NCBI GenBank assembly: GCA_004554775.1
Contig: SFKI01000008.1
Coordinates: 1 to 64,000, forward strand
Direction: 5' to 3'
Source: Subdoligranulum variabile
GTDB taxonomy: Bacteria > Bacillota > Clostridia > Oscillospirales > Ruminococcaceae
Length of the DNA: 64,000 bases
Shown one piece after another: positions 32,321-40,263 of the stretch. Within the stretch, counting starts at the first letter, position 1. The number at the start of each line of letters is the position of its first letter. The notes under the pieces are model-generated. The model was given only the letters and a program-made list of their open reading frames with translations, did no database searches and had not been told where the DNA came from. Made by a program: the position numbers and the translations under genes.

Positions 32321-33695
32321 TTTCAACCTCTAACAGTGTTTTCTGCCCCCGCACCCGCTGCTCCTGGGCCTTGATGCGCAAAATGTCCGCCTGGTCAAAA
32401 CCGATCATCTCCAAAAACGTATCGGTGCTGGCAAACTCCTGCCGGGCCGTGGCGATCTTGATGGCCGCATCGGCGGTCACGGCTACGCTGGGCATCGCCG
32501 GGTTCTTGAAGTGGGCCACAACGTCCCGCTCCTCCTCGGTCAATTCATCCAGCGTCACGCTGCGGGCAATGGCCTGGGCCATCTGGGCGATGGTACGCAG
32601 CGCGTCACCGTTGCCGGTGTTCAGTTGCTGGGCCATCAGCACCAGGGTCTGGCTTTGTGCTAAAATCGCATCGCTGCTTGTGGGGTTGGCATCATTGATC
32701 ACGCCCACATCGGTCACGGTCAGGCCGGTGGCGGCGGCAAACTGGGTGGCGGTCATCCGCATTTTTTCCACATGGGGTGCCAGGCTGCCCTGGGCCAGCT
32801 GGCCGAACTCCGGGTTCTCGCCGGTCTCGGGGTTGCTGGTGGCCGTCAGCAGGCTGCCGACGTAGGTCTTGAACTTGTCGTTCATGAGGACATCGTACTG
32901 CTCATCGGTCACGCCCAGCAGATACTTTTGCGGTGTGGTGTCAAATTCCAGCGCCACGGTGGCGTTCGCAACAATGCGGACATAGTCGTCGATCAGTGCG
33001 CGGATGGCCTTTTTCAGCCGGGAACGGCCAAACGGCTTGTCACTGGTGGCGTTCCAGATCAGCGGCTCCATCAGCGGGCGGCCCATGCGGTGGGCGTGGC
33101 GTGTGGCCGTCCATTGGCCCTGCACGCGTTCCAGCACAATAACGGCGTCGTCGGTGTACAGGTTGACCAGGTGCGGCACCCAGCGCCCCTTGAATTGCTC
33201 ATCCGGCACGGTATCAATGATGGCAAGCCCGCAGTCGATGCGCCCTTTTTCGCCGTTCCACAAAGCCGCCGCTGTGGCGGGGCTGTGGAACCGGATGCGG
33301 CAGCCGATGGCATCGTCGGCGTACAGCGTGGCGAACACGCAGCCGTATTTCAGCTCATCCCGGCAGGCCTTGCTGTATTCAGCAATCAGCCGGTTATCGG
33401 CCACCAGCTGGGTCAGGGCTTCGGTGTTTTTGCCTACAAAACCGTCAAACATGCTGCGCGCAGCCAGCACATCCACGGTTTTCTGGCCCCAGTTGCAGCC
33501 GACCTCCAGCTTTTTGATGCCGCCGGGCAGCGCAATGCCGATGTTTACATCGTTCAGGGTGATGTGCCCCTCGTAGTATTTGTCTTTGGTGTCATTATAG
33601 GGCTGGTGGTAGTTGAACACCTCGGCCAGCGCGTGCAGCTGCTTTTCCTCGGCCACGGTCAGCCCCGTGATGCTGCCAAAATGCAGGTCGATCAT
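32262..33695 (-). CDS. Phage portal protein (SPP1 Gp6-like)
   Basis: A 477-residue portal. LNDVNIGIALPGGIKKLEVGCNW, a central RLKKAIRALIDDYVRIVANATVALE helix region and IGFDQADILRIKAQEQR near the C-terminus match SPP1 Gp6-like portals. It forms the dodecameric ring through which DNA enters. AAAAGGAG is 5-7 nt before the ATG. It lies between TerL and the minor head protein, as in SPP1. Confidence 0.92.
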   Translation of the reverse strand: MIDLHFGSITGLTVAEEKQLHALAEVFNYHQPYNDTKDKYYEGHITLNDVNIGIALPGGIKKLEVGCNWGQKTVDVLAARSMFDGFVGKNTEALTQLVADNRLIAEYSKACRDELKYGCVFATLYADDAIGCRIRFHSPATAAALWNGEKGRIDCGLAIIDTVPDEQFKGRWVPHLVNLYTDDAVIVLERVQGQWTATRHAHRMGRPLMEPLIWNATSDKPFGRSRLKKAIRALIDDYVRIVANATVALEFDTTPQKYLLGVTDEQYDVLMNDKFKTYVGSLLTATSNPETGENPEFGQLAQGSLAPHVEKMRMTATQFAAATGLTVTDVGVINDANPTSSDAILAQSQTLVLMAQQLNTGNGDALRTIAQMAQAIARSVTLDELTEEERDVVAHFKNPAMPSVAVTADAAIKIATARQEFASTDTFLEMIGFDQADILRIKAQEQRVRGQKTLLEVENEDNGDGLGGVHPAAGEAE

Positions 33696-33706
33696 CTTCG
33701 CTCCTT

Positions 33707-35146
33707 TTACCCGATGCGCATCTTGCGGGTCGGGTCACGTTTACAGGTTTTTGCGCCCCAAAGGGCCAGGGCACAGGCTTCCACCGGCAGGCTGTTGTCG
33801 CCGCCAAAGCCGTACCCGCCGCCAATGGGCCGCTTGATGGCGGTCACGGCGCTCTCGTTCAGCACCGCCTGGGGGCGGTACCAGGTCAGGCTGTGCTCGT
33901 TCACGCTGTTGGTAAAAATGCTCACAGCCGCGATCACATCTTTCGTGCCGGGGCGGACGACGGAATTTTTCGCTTTCCAGGTGGGGCGGATGCGTTCCAC
34001 CAGCACGTCCACGCCGTTGCGGCCGTCAACCACCACACAGCCCGCGCGGTCGTAGCGGGCGTTCAGCCAATCGGCCAGCCAGCCCAGCCCCTGCCCCGCG
34101 GGCCGCATCTCGATCAGCGATACCCGGGCGGGCCCTTCTTTGGGAATCACCGCACCACACAGGCAGACGGCGGAGCCATCCGGCGCAAACTTCACCCCGT
34201 AGGCTGTCTTGCCCTCGGGCTTCAGCTCGTCGCTGCCGCACTGCTCCCAGGCGGTCTTGTTCAGGGCGTAGTCAGTTTGTTCTGTCAGCACCGGGCTCCA
34301 CCAGCCAAGGCGCTCACGGGCAAAGGTGTCGGGGTCCATCTGTTCCACCTCGCCCTCAATGGTGGTCAGCTGGATGCGCCGCCCCAGTGCCGGGTTGGTT
34401 GCCGCCCAGCGGCGCTTGTCGGTCACATCCCCGATTTCAGGTACGGAAAACTCAAACCAGGCGGTCTTGCGGCTCTCGCCTTCCAGCGCCTTGCTGCGGA
34501 TGCCCCGGAACACCGTACCCACGGCGGTCTCATCGGGCGGGGTGCCCAGGTACAGCGTCTGCGGGTTCAGGCTGGCCGAGATGGCTGGCAAAAAGGATGC
34601 CTGCTGGTTCGCGTCCAGCTCCTGCGCCTCGTCAAAAATCAGCAGGTCACCATGCTGGCCGCGTCCGCCGTTGCGGGTACGGGCTAAAAACTTGATGCGC
34701 GCGCCGGACTTCAGGATGATCTGCTCGCGCCCGATGGCCGTCTTGATCTCGGCCACATAGCGCCGCAGCTTGGCTCCCTCGAAGAAATCCCGCATTTCTT
34801 CAAAGGTCTCGGTGGCGGTTTTCTGCAGGTGGGCGGTGTAGATGACCTGTTCGTTGTACAGCAGCATCCCGGCCTCGCTCCGGGCCTGGATCAGCAGGCT
34901 TTTGCCGTTCTGGCGCGGTACGCTGCCGCCTGCCGTGGGCGCGGCCCACTTGCCCGCCGGGGTAAACCCCATCCAGTCGTCCAGTACGTCACCCTGCCAG
35001 GGGTCCAGCACAGTGCCGCCTACCCGCACCAGCTTGGCAGCGTCCAGCCCGTCCGACCGCTGGTACTCAGGCGCGATCCTTTCGGACGGCTCCTGGCTTC
35101 CCATCAGCGGCGCGCTCGCCAAGGATGTCGCTGACTTCGTCGCCAT
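33707..35146 (-). CDS. Terminase large subunit
   Basis: A 479-residue packaging ATPase-nuclease. The Walker A-like SVPRQNGKSLL (about 83-93), Walker B LLIFDEAQEL (about 165-174), and nuclease-domain acids in VVVDGRNGVDVL and SLPVEACALALWGA near the C-terminus are visible. ATG 35146 was chosen over an upstream start because GGGAGCA lies 8 nt before it. It follows the small subunit candidate with an overlap and precedes the portal gene. Confidence 0.93.
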   Translation of the reverse strand: MATKSATSLASAPLMGSQEPSERIAPEYQRSDGLDAAKLVRVGGTVLDPWQGDVLDDWMGFTPAGKWAAPTAGGSVPRQNGKSLLIQARSEAGMLLYNEQVIYTAHLQKTATETFEEMRDFFEGAKLRRYVAEIKTAIGREQIILKSGARIKFLARTRNGGRGQHGDLLIFDEAQELDANQQASFLPAISASLNPQTLYLGTPPDETAVGTVFRGIRSKALEGESRKTAWFEFSVPEIGDVTDKRRWAATNPALGRRIQLTTIEGEVEQMDPDTFARERLGWWSPVLTEQTDYALNKTAWEQCGSDELKPEGKTAYGVKFAPDGSAVCLCGAVIPKEGPARVSLIEMRPAGQGLGWLADWLNARYDRAGCVVVDGRNGVDVLVERIRPTWKAKNSVVRPGTKDVIAAVSIFTNSVNEHSLTWYRPQAVLNESAVTAIKRPIGGGYGFGGDNSLPVEACALALWGAKTCKRDPTRKMRIG

Positions 35147-35321
35147 GGTTATTTGCTCCCTCGATTTCTTCAATTTCCCGGATGGTCTCCCGGTACTGTT
35201 TGGCCAAAGGCGGCAGCGCCTTTGGGTCAAGGCAGCTGTCGATACTGCCTGCCAGCACTTTTGCGAGTTCCTTCAGCTGCAAAAGTCGGTCGTTCCTGGC
35301 CGTCACGCTCTTCATCTTCAT
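35067..35321 (-). CDS. Putative terminase small subunit
   Basis: An 84-residue helical, charged protein (MKMKSVTARNDRLLQLKELAKVL...). It sits between HNH and TerL genes and overlaps TerL by 80 bp in another frame, the place where small terminase subunits of this phage type lie (YRETIREIEEIEG). No clear DNA-binding motif can be read, so the call rests on position and pattern. GGGGAG lies upstream of the ATG. Confidence 0.65.
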   Translation of the reverse strand: MKMKSVTARNDRLLQLKELAKVLAGSIDSCLDPKALPPLAKQYRETIREIEEIEGANNHGDEVSDILGERAADGKPGAVRKDRA

Positions 35322-35398
35322 GCAAAAACTCCCCGTGTGTAAATCGGCGCTGGGACGGGGCGAGGTCGCCGCCGCGGGGGCCGGGGGACCCTCCCCCA

Positions 35399-35764
35399 CT
35401 ACCAGTTTCCATCGCTGATTTTGGGTGATTTCGTGATTTTTTGCCCCGAATCTGCCCCGAAAACGCCAGTTTTGTTGCCTTTTTGCGCGTTGCAAAAGTA
35501 ATGTGCAGGCTGCAAGTTGCCCCAATCCTCGGCCGCAGCGCGGGGCGAAGCATACCCGAACTGCCGCCACTTCGACACAGGCTTGATCTCATCAATGACA
35601 AAGGACAGCGGATGCGCGGCATCGGAAGGCTCCTCGTAATGGATCGGCCCCAGCCTGCCGTGGCAGATGCCGCACTCTCCACCCATGGCCCGCAGCCTGG
35701 CGCGGTATTTGCGGCGCAGGGCCCCGTTGGCATACCGGGGATTGCCGGTCGGTCGTTTCTCCAT
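35399..35764 (-). CDS. Phage HNH endonuclease of the packaging module
   Basis: A 121-residue HNH protein. GGECGICHGRLGP supplies the first zinc Cys pair, PLSFVIDEIKPVSKWRQFG the catalytic region (Asp replacing the first His of HNH is common), and LQPAHYFCNAQKGNK the last His/Cys/Asn elements. HNH proteins next to terminase stimulate cos cleavage in related phages. GGGGGG lies 6-8 nt upstream of the ATG at 35764. The HNH-TerS-TerL order supports a cos-type packaging phage. Confidence 0.85.
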   Translation of the reverse strand: MEKRPTGNPRYANGALRRKYRARLRAMGGECGICHGRLGPIHYEEPSDAAHPLSFVIDEIKPVSKWRQFGYASPRAAAEDWGNLQPAHYFCNAQKGNKTGVFGADSGQKITKSPKISDGNW

Positions 35765-35863
35765 AGGCACCCCCCGGTGGTTATTTTCAATAGCCGCCCC
35801 GCCAGCACACAGACGGAAGAGAAAGCAAAGGATGTGTGAGCTTCTCCGGGCTGACGGGGCAGA

Positions 35864-35937
35864 TGGCACAGGCGGAAGGGCTTGCACCTTCATCTCGCGG
35901 TTTTGGAGACCGCTGCTTTGCGTTAAGCTACGCCTAC
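35864..35937 (-). tRNA. tRNA-Trp-like gene (anticodon CCA), degenerate
   Basis: The minus strand folds as a 74-nt cloverleaf. The acceptor arm is GTAGGCG / CGCCTGT (two wobbles at the end); D arm GCTT-AACGCA-AAGC; anticodon arm GCGGT-CTCCAAA-ACCGC with anticodon CCA; T arm GAAGG-TGCAAGC-CCTTC; discriminator G and encoded CCA. Anticodon CCA with G73 are tryptophan identity elements. The D loop lacks the GG pair and T-loop position 55 is G instead of T, so it is atypical. It lies between a terminator hairpin and the packaging genes. Confidence 0.65.
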
Positions 35938-35965
35938 AAAAAATGCCCGGCATCTCAACCGGGCT
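35938..35965 (-). terminator. Terminator immediately upstream of the tRNA-Trp-like gene
   Basis: GCCCGG / CCGGGC arms with an 8-nt loop, then ATTTTTTTG on the minus strand. The tRNA-like sequence starts directly after the T run. Confidence 0.6.
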
Positions 35966-36067
35966 GGGGGAACCTTATACACAGCGGCGCGGTCCCCAAA
36001 CCGCGCAGGCCCCATGCTGCTAAGAGGAATCGCAATGGACAGCTCCGCATCTGTCCCCCGCAAACAC

Positions 36068-36107
36068 AAAAGCCGCAAGGCGGTTTCCCGTTCCTTACGG
36101 CTTTTGA
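36068..36107 (-). terminator. Probable terminator between the regulatory island and the packaging module
   Basis: Thirteen-bp arms AAAAGCCGTAAGG / CCTTGCGGCTTTT on the minus strand with a 12-nt loop, followed by GTGTTT. The stretch 35965-36160 holds no gene that I can support. Confidence 0.55.
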
Positions 36108-36160
36108 CAGTATCATTATACCACTTTTACAGGGGGCTTTCGAGGGTCAAAAAAAATTGC

Positions 36161-36222
36161 TTGACAAAACGAGAAACGGATAGTATTATTAGTGCATGAA
36201 CATCAACTAAAAAGTTGGTGTT
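36161..36222 (+). promoter_or_regulatory. Promoter and dyad upstream of the XRE/ImmA module
   Basis: TTGACA (36161-36166), 17 bp, TATTAT (36184-36189). Just downstream the dyad AACATCAACT / AGTTGGTGTT (36199-36222, one mismatch, 4-bp spacer) could be the operator of the XRE regulator, placed to block transcription start. Confidence 0.75.
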
Positions 36223-36257
36223 TGAAAGAAAAGGAGATAATCTACAGGAGGTTGCCC

Positions 36258-36608
36258 ATGCTTACACCATTTGGAAAGACGCTGAGAGTATTTCGGCTGA
36301 ATCGTGGTGAGCTGCTGAAAGATATGGCAGAGCGCCTTGAAATCACCCCAGCTTATCTGTCATCGGTTGAAAATGGGAAGAAGGAACCGACCCCGGAACT
36401 GATGGCAAAGCTGTACAAGGCTTATGACCTCAATCAGGAGCAAAAGGAAGAAATCGAAGAAGCCCGTGCAAAAACAATCCAGATGATCAGCATCAAGTTT
36501 GATAATGACGATGATGCGGATTTAGGGGTTTTATTTGCCAGAAAACTGGGGAGTTTGTCTGATACCCAGCGGTTGAACATCAAAGAAATTTTAAACCGCA
36601 TGAACTGA
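36258..36608 (+). CDS. XRE-family repressor (ImmR-like)
   Basis: A 116-residue regulator. The HTH lies at about residues 7-60 (FRLNRGELLKDMAERLEITPAYLSSVENGKKEPTPE), and the C-terminal half is a helical dimerisation region. ACAGGAGG stands 7-8 nt before the ATG. Paired with an ImmA/IrrE gene 11 bp downstream, the arrangement of ICEBs1 and many prophages in which the protease relieves repression. On the plus strand, opposite to the flanking phage genes, so it is an inserted accessory module. Confidence 0.9.
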   Translation: MLTPFGKTLRVFRLNRGELLKDMAERLEITPAYLSSVENGKKEPTPELMAKLYKAYDLNQEQKEEIEEARAKTIQMISIKFDNDDDADLGVLFARKLGSLSDTQRLNIKEILNRMN

Positions 36609-36619
36609 AGGAGGTTTTT

Positions 36620-37132
36620 ATGGGGAATATTGCCGTAGAACCATTATCGAGAGCAAAAATCCGTGGACGAGCAGCATTCTTGCGCAATGTGTTAGGGCTA
36701 CAAGGCTTATACATACGAATCGACATAGTTTTAGAAATTATGTCGTGCCCAATGAAGAATACTGACCCGCTCATTGAAATGGAAATCTGCGAAGATTACG
36801 AGATGCCTAACGAGTATGCGGTATATTCACCCCAAAAAAATCTGCTAAGAGTACGAAACAGCGTTTACGAAGGTGCCTGCGCAGGAAATCCGCGCGACAG
36901 ATTTACTTTGGCACACGAACTGGGGCATTTTTTCCTTCATCGTTATCAAACTTACCAGTTTGCACGGTCGGAGGGGGATATCCCGGCCTACCGAAATCCA
37001 GAATGGTAGGCAAATACGTTTGCGTCAGAATTCCTTATGCCACATGATAAAATTCAGGGCATGAGTGTAGAGGATGTTATGAAACAATGCGGAACATCCA
37101 GACAAGCGGCTGAAATAGCCCTAAAAAAGTAA
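36620..37132 (+). pseudogene. ImmA/IrrE-family metallopeptidase gene interrupted by a nonsense codon
   Basis: The frame encodes an ImmA/IrrE-like protein with zinc motif HELGH (in FTLAHELGHFFLH, about residue 98-102). It is stopped by TAG at 37007-37009, after PEW. The same frame then continues as ANTFASEFLMPHDKIQG...AAEIALKK to TAA at 37130-37132. Intact homologues usually read EWQANTFA(S/A)EFLMP, so one C-to-T change in CAG would explain the stop. The truncated 129-residue product keeps the HExxH but lacks the conserved EFLMP part, so it is probably inactive. Sequencing error is possible. Confidence 0.85.
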
Positions 37133-37286
37133 AAAAGCCGAACTGTCATCAGCAGTCCAGCTCTTTTAGCCACCAGCATGATGAGAAATCACCTTGCCAA
37201 TGACGTACTTATGTGTAGCAACTTAAGTATAACATGGAATTTCTCGTTTCGCAAGTGGTACCTTGCAAAAAAGGAGGAATTGCCTT

Positions 37287-37409
37287 ATGTGGAAATATTC
37301 TGCATATTTTACTACCAAGGATGGCCAGCGTATCTACGCTCGCCAGCGCGGTCGGAAGGCTTTCCGCTTCTGGGTCGAAGACCCTGAGCCGAAAGACCAC
37401 TCGGCCTAA
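37287..37409 (+). CDS. Small conserved mobile-element protein (about 40 aa)
   Basis: A 40-residue basic protein, MWKYSAYFTTKDGQRIYARQ..., ending in an acidic DPEPKDHSA tail. The pattern (aromatic start, KDG-x-RIYA, GRKAF) recurs in small proteins of Clostridia mobile elements. AAGGAGG is 8 nt before the ATG and a strong terminator follows 8 bp after the stop, so it looks real. Function unknown. Confidence 0.7.
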   Translation: MWKYSAYFTTKDGQRIYARQRGRKAFRFWVEDPEPKDHSA

Positions 37410-37416
37410 CGGTAGG

Positions 37417-37451
37417 AACAAGCTCTCAATTGGCGAGAGCTTGTTTTTTTA
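37417..37451 (+). terminator. Terminator of the plus-strand regulatory module
   Basis: ACAAGCTCTC / GAGAGCTTGT arms (10 bp) followed by seven T. It also separates this module from the converging minus-strand ArpU-like gene, whose stop is at 37455. Confidence 0.88.
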
Positions 37452-37454
37452 TTC

Positions 37455-37862
37455 CTAAATGTCGATATTGGTCACCGCCCGCTTATGCAGCCGCCGTACC
37501 CAGCGGTATTCCAACATCATCTCCACGGCAATCTCCTCAAAACGCTGCCCCAGCAAATACCGCCTGCGCAGGATCTCATGGTCCCGCGCATCGGTAATCT
37601 GGTCCAGCGCAGCCACCACCTCCCGTCGGGTCGCCCCGCAAAGGTTGATCTGCGCCTGCAGTTCCTGCTGGGCGGCCACGATGCTCTCCACGGCGCGGGG
37701 CAGTGCCTGGCCGTCTCCGCCACCGCCCGGTGCGCCAGTCAGAGCGGCTGTGGTTTTGCAGGCCCGGGCACGCTGGGTCTCTAGTTCCTGCCGCAATTCT
37801 TCCTCCAACCGCATCGCATCGCGGTAGCGCCACAGCCAGCGGACCTTTTCTTCATAGGTCAA
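37455..37862 (-). CDS. ArpU/DUF1492-like phage late-transcription regulator
   Basis: A 135-residue protein with an N-terminal coiled coil (about 1-35), a Gly-rich linker, and a C-terminal sigma-70 region-4-like HTH (DHEILRRRYLLGQRFEEIAVEM...WVRRLHKRA). This is the layout of DUF1492/ArpU proteins that switch on late phage genes. The start is TTG at 37862, overlapping the previous stop (TTGA), with GGAGG 8 nt upstream. It lies between early genes and the packaging block, as expected for a late activator. Confidence 0.8.
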   Translation of the reverse strand: MTYEEKVRWLWRYRDAMRLEEELRQELETQRARACKTTAALTGAPGGGGDGQALPRAVESIVAAQQELQAQINLCGATRREVVAALDQITDARDHEILRRRYLLGQRFEEIAVEMMLEYRWVRRLHKRAVTNIDI

Positions 37863-38032
37863 AGATCCTCGCCTCCATGTCTGTGCTCCATTGACGTGTC
37901 ATCATCTTGCAACTTGTTCTGTGATGCCTCTCTGCCCACCGAAACACCCAGGGCATAAAACACCACAAACAGCCCGGCCAGCACTGCACCGCCGATGACC
38001 TCAAGGATGAAATTTGCAATCGTAGCCATCAT
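37859..38032 (-). CDS. Small single-span membrane protein, unknown function
   Basis: A 57-residue protein with one hydrophobic helix (about 5-30, FILEVIGGAVLAGLFVVFYAL) and a hydrophilic tail. ATG 38032 overlaps the ParB stop (ATGA), and its own stop overlaps the start of the ArpU-like gene, so the three are translationally coupled. Function unknown. Confidence 0.7.
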   Translation of the reverse strand: MMATIANFILEVIGGAVLAGLFVVFYALGVSVGREASQNKLQDDDTSMEHRHGGEDL

Positions 38033-39432
38033 TTACCCCGCGCGGCGCGCTTGATGTCGTCGGCAATGTAGCCCTCAATGCCCGCGCCGGTGCTGTACCA
38101 ACGCTTATTCCAGTCAAGGGCGACCCGCTCACCGTCACGGCCGACACGCTCACCATCCGGGCCGAGGCGGACAGAAAAGCACTCTCGATACGGGAAACCG
38201 TTCACCGGGCTGTCATAGCGTCCCGTATCATCCACCGCGATAATGAGCCGCCCGCCGTCGAACATTTTGCGCTCACGGATCGTCAGCCCTAGATCCTTGT
38301 GGCGGGCCGTCAGCTTCCAGTTGTCGAAGTCGGCCAGCTCCTGCCGGGCCAGTGCAAACCATTTCTCGGCGGCGTCATGCCGGACCTTTTCGGCGTTCTT
38401 TTTCTCTTTCTCCTCGGCTTTATATTTTTCAAGTGCTTTTTTATCAATATAGCGGCTGCGCGCAGTGCGGTACAGTTCGGACGAATAGATGCAGCTCTTG
38501 GCGATGACTTCATTCTGATCCGCCGGGTCCAACTGTTCAACGGTGAACGATGTCCGCCCCGCCGGGGCAATGCGCAGGATAGCATTGGCGACATTATCAG
38601 TCATGTCCAGCGTCACGGGCTGCATTTTCTGGGCATCAAGTTTGCCCCCGTCCGCATAATTCCACTCACAACACTGGACGTAATCCAGCCCCCTCAGCTG
38701 ATCGGCCATGCCCTCATCAACGATGTACAGAATCGCGGCTTTTTTGGCGTCATCGCTCACCTCCGGCATAGGGCCGTAGCCGTTCTTTGCGTAGGTTGTC
38801 TGCTGCACCTTGTACAACTTGCTGCACTCATAAGCCCGCGTCATGGTAATTTCGCCGCGCTCTACCATGGCAATGACCTCCGGCACACACTTGCTGGCAA
38901 TCGCATTCAAGCGCCCCAGCGTCCCGGTGCCGTCGCCGGTGATGCGGCTCATCTCATCACGGACGCGCCCATCCAAGCCGCCCGCCGCCTTTTTGCGTTC
39001 AAGGGCCTGCTTGAGGGCAATATACTGCCGGAGGCGTTCGCCATCGCTCAGCTCGCGCGCCGTGGCGTTGGAGGTGATCAGCGCGATCAAGTCGTCGTCC
39101 GCGCCCTGGCTTGCATGGATAACACAGGGCAGCACGTCAAACCCGGTCACACCCTCGGCGGCCAGCTCACGGCAGGCAGTCCAGCGCCGGTGCCCGGCCA
39201 GCAGCATGTACTTGCCGCCCTGGGCAGGCAGGACTTCCAGAGGGCTGCGCAGGCCGCGTTCGGCAATGTCGGCCTTCAGCATCGAAACGTCACCGATCTC
39301 GTAGATGCTGTTTTCCGGGTTCGGTTCAATGTCTGCCGCTGGCAGCATGACGACCTGCATTTTCTGCCCCGCCGGGGCGGTAGGTTTTGCACCGTTTCCG
39401 AGGATGTCGTTGATAGAAAATCCCTTGCTCAT
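38029..39432 (-). CDS. ParB/RepB/Spo0J-family partition protein
   Basis: A 467-residue ParB-like protein. Domain I has LRSPLEVLP, LLAGHRRWTACRE (the CTP/ParB box is GHRR) and a following ITSNATARELSDGERL segment, then a helical HTH region (about 150-220). The C-terminal 200 residues are specific to this protein. It presumably binds a centromere-like site and works with ParA 3 bp upstream. AAAGGAGG precedes the ATG. Confidence 0.92.
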   Translation of the reverse strand: MSKGFSINDILGNGAKPTAPAGQKMQVVMLPAADIEPNPENSIYEIGDVSMLKADIAERGLRSPLEVLPAQGGKYMLLAGHRRWTACRELAAEGVTGFDVLPCVIHASQGADDDLIALITSNATARELSDGERLRQYIALKQALERKKAAGGLDGRVRDEMSRITGDGTGTLGRLNAIASKCVPEVIAMVERGEITMTRAYECSKLYKVQQTTYAKNGYGPMPEVSDDAKKAAILYIVDEGMADQLRGLDYVQCCEWNYADGGKLDAQKMQPVTLDMTDNVANAILRIAPAGRTSFTVEQLDPADQNEVIAKSCIYSSELYRTARSRYIDKKALEKYKAEEKEKKNAEKVRHDAAEKWFALARQELADFDNWKLTARHKDLGLTIRERKMFDGGRLIIAVDDTGRYDSPVNGFPYRECFSVRLGPDGERVGRDGERVALDWNKRWYSTGAGIEGYIADDIKRAARGK

Positions 39433-39435
39433 GGC

Positions 39436-40227
39436 TTAGCCCTCCTTTGTGTCCATTCTGGACACGATTTCTTCGACCTCATCGGCCAGGCATCCGTAAT
39501 CCGTTGCTGCCGAACAATCCGGGCGATACGCGCGCAGCGGTTTGTGGGCACTCTTGGCCTCGCTGACCTTGATCGTGTAGCGGATGACGGTGCCCAGCAT
39601 TTCAACGCCCGCGTCGTTCAGCTGGTGGACGACCTCTGCCGCATATCGGGTGCGGCGGTATTTCGTCATCAGTGCGCCCATGATCTTGAGATGCGGGTTG
39701 TAGTACATCTGCACCCGCTCGATCTGGTCAACGATCTCGCGCATGCCGTCACAGGCCCACTCATCACAGTCGACCGGGATAATGACCCAGTCCGCAGCAC
39801 ACAGTGCGTTGATGCTGCCCATGTCCAGGTCAGGCGGGCAGTCCATGATGCAATAGTCATATAGCCCATCATTCGCGGCAACTTCATCCAGCGCATCCCG
39901 CAGCCGGAACTGCTGCGGCTTAGTGGTGTCCATCAGAATGCCGCGGTTTGCTTTCAACATCCGCATATCGCATGGTAGCAGCTGCACACCGATCACGCCG
40001 GTATCTTCGACAACAGCATCCCAAACACGGCACTCGCCCAGCATGACCTCTGCCACGCTGGGCCGGTCATAATCCAGCACGCCGAAAAACTTGCTTGTGT
40101 TGCCCTGCTTGTCCAGGTCAACTACCAGCACAGACTTGCTCAGCGCGGCCAGCTCAGCGGCCAGGTTGCAGGCGGTGACGCTTTTGCCGACGCCGCCTTT
40201 TAAGTTAATAATTGCAATGCTTATCAT
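39436..40227 (-). CDS. ParA-family partition ATPase
   Basis: A 263-residue ParA/Soj-type ATPase. The deviant Walker A KGGVGKSVTACNLA is at about residues 10-23, DLDKQGNTSKFFG follows, and the Walker B-like YCIMDCPPDLD lies near 120. It would move or anchor phage DNA on the nucleoid. Partition genes are unusual in a phage that integrates into a tRNA gene. ATAGGAGG lies upstream; it is transcribed with parB. Confidence 0.93.
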   Translation of the reverse strand: MISIAIINLKGGVGKSVTACNLAAELAALSKSVLVVDLDKQGNTSKFFGVLDYDRPSVAEVMLGECRVWDAVVEDTGVIGVQLLPCDMRMLKANRGILMDTTKPQQFRLRDALDEVAANDGLYDYCIMDCPPDLDMGSINALCAADWVIIPVDCDEWACDGMREIVDQIERVQMYYNPHLKIMGALMTKYRRTRYAAEVVHQLNDAGVEMLGTVIRYTIKVSEAKSAHKPLRAYRPDCSAATDYGCLADEVEEIVSRMDTKEG

Positions 40228-40263
40228 AGTGATCCTCCTATCCCGCCGGGGCGGGTCAATACG

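Noticed and set aside
35667..36199. Several plus-strand frames over the HNH and tRNA-like region
   Set aside because: They are shadows of the HNH gene and cross the tRNA-like element and terminators.
36620..37132. TAG-to-Gln recoding by the phage
   Set aside because: Gut phages with recoded TAG exist, but only one gene shows an internal TAG, there is no CUA-anticodon tRNA, and CAG codons are used freely.
38299..39864. 521-codon plus-strand frame
   Set aside because: Antisense to parA and parB with no motif.
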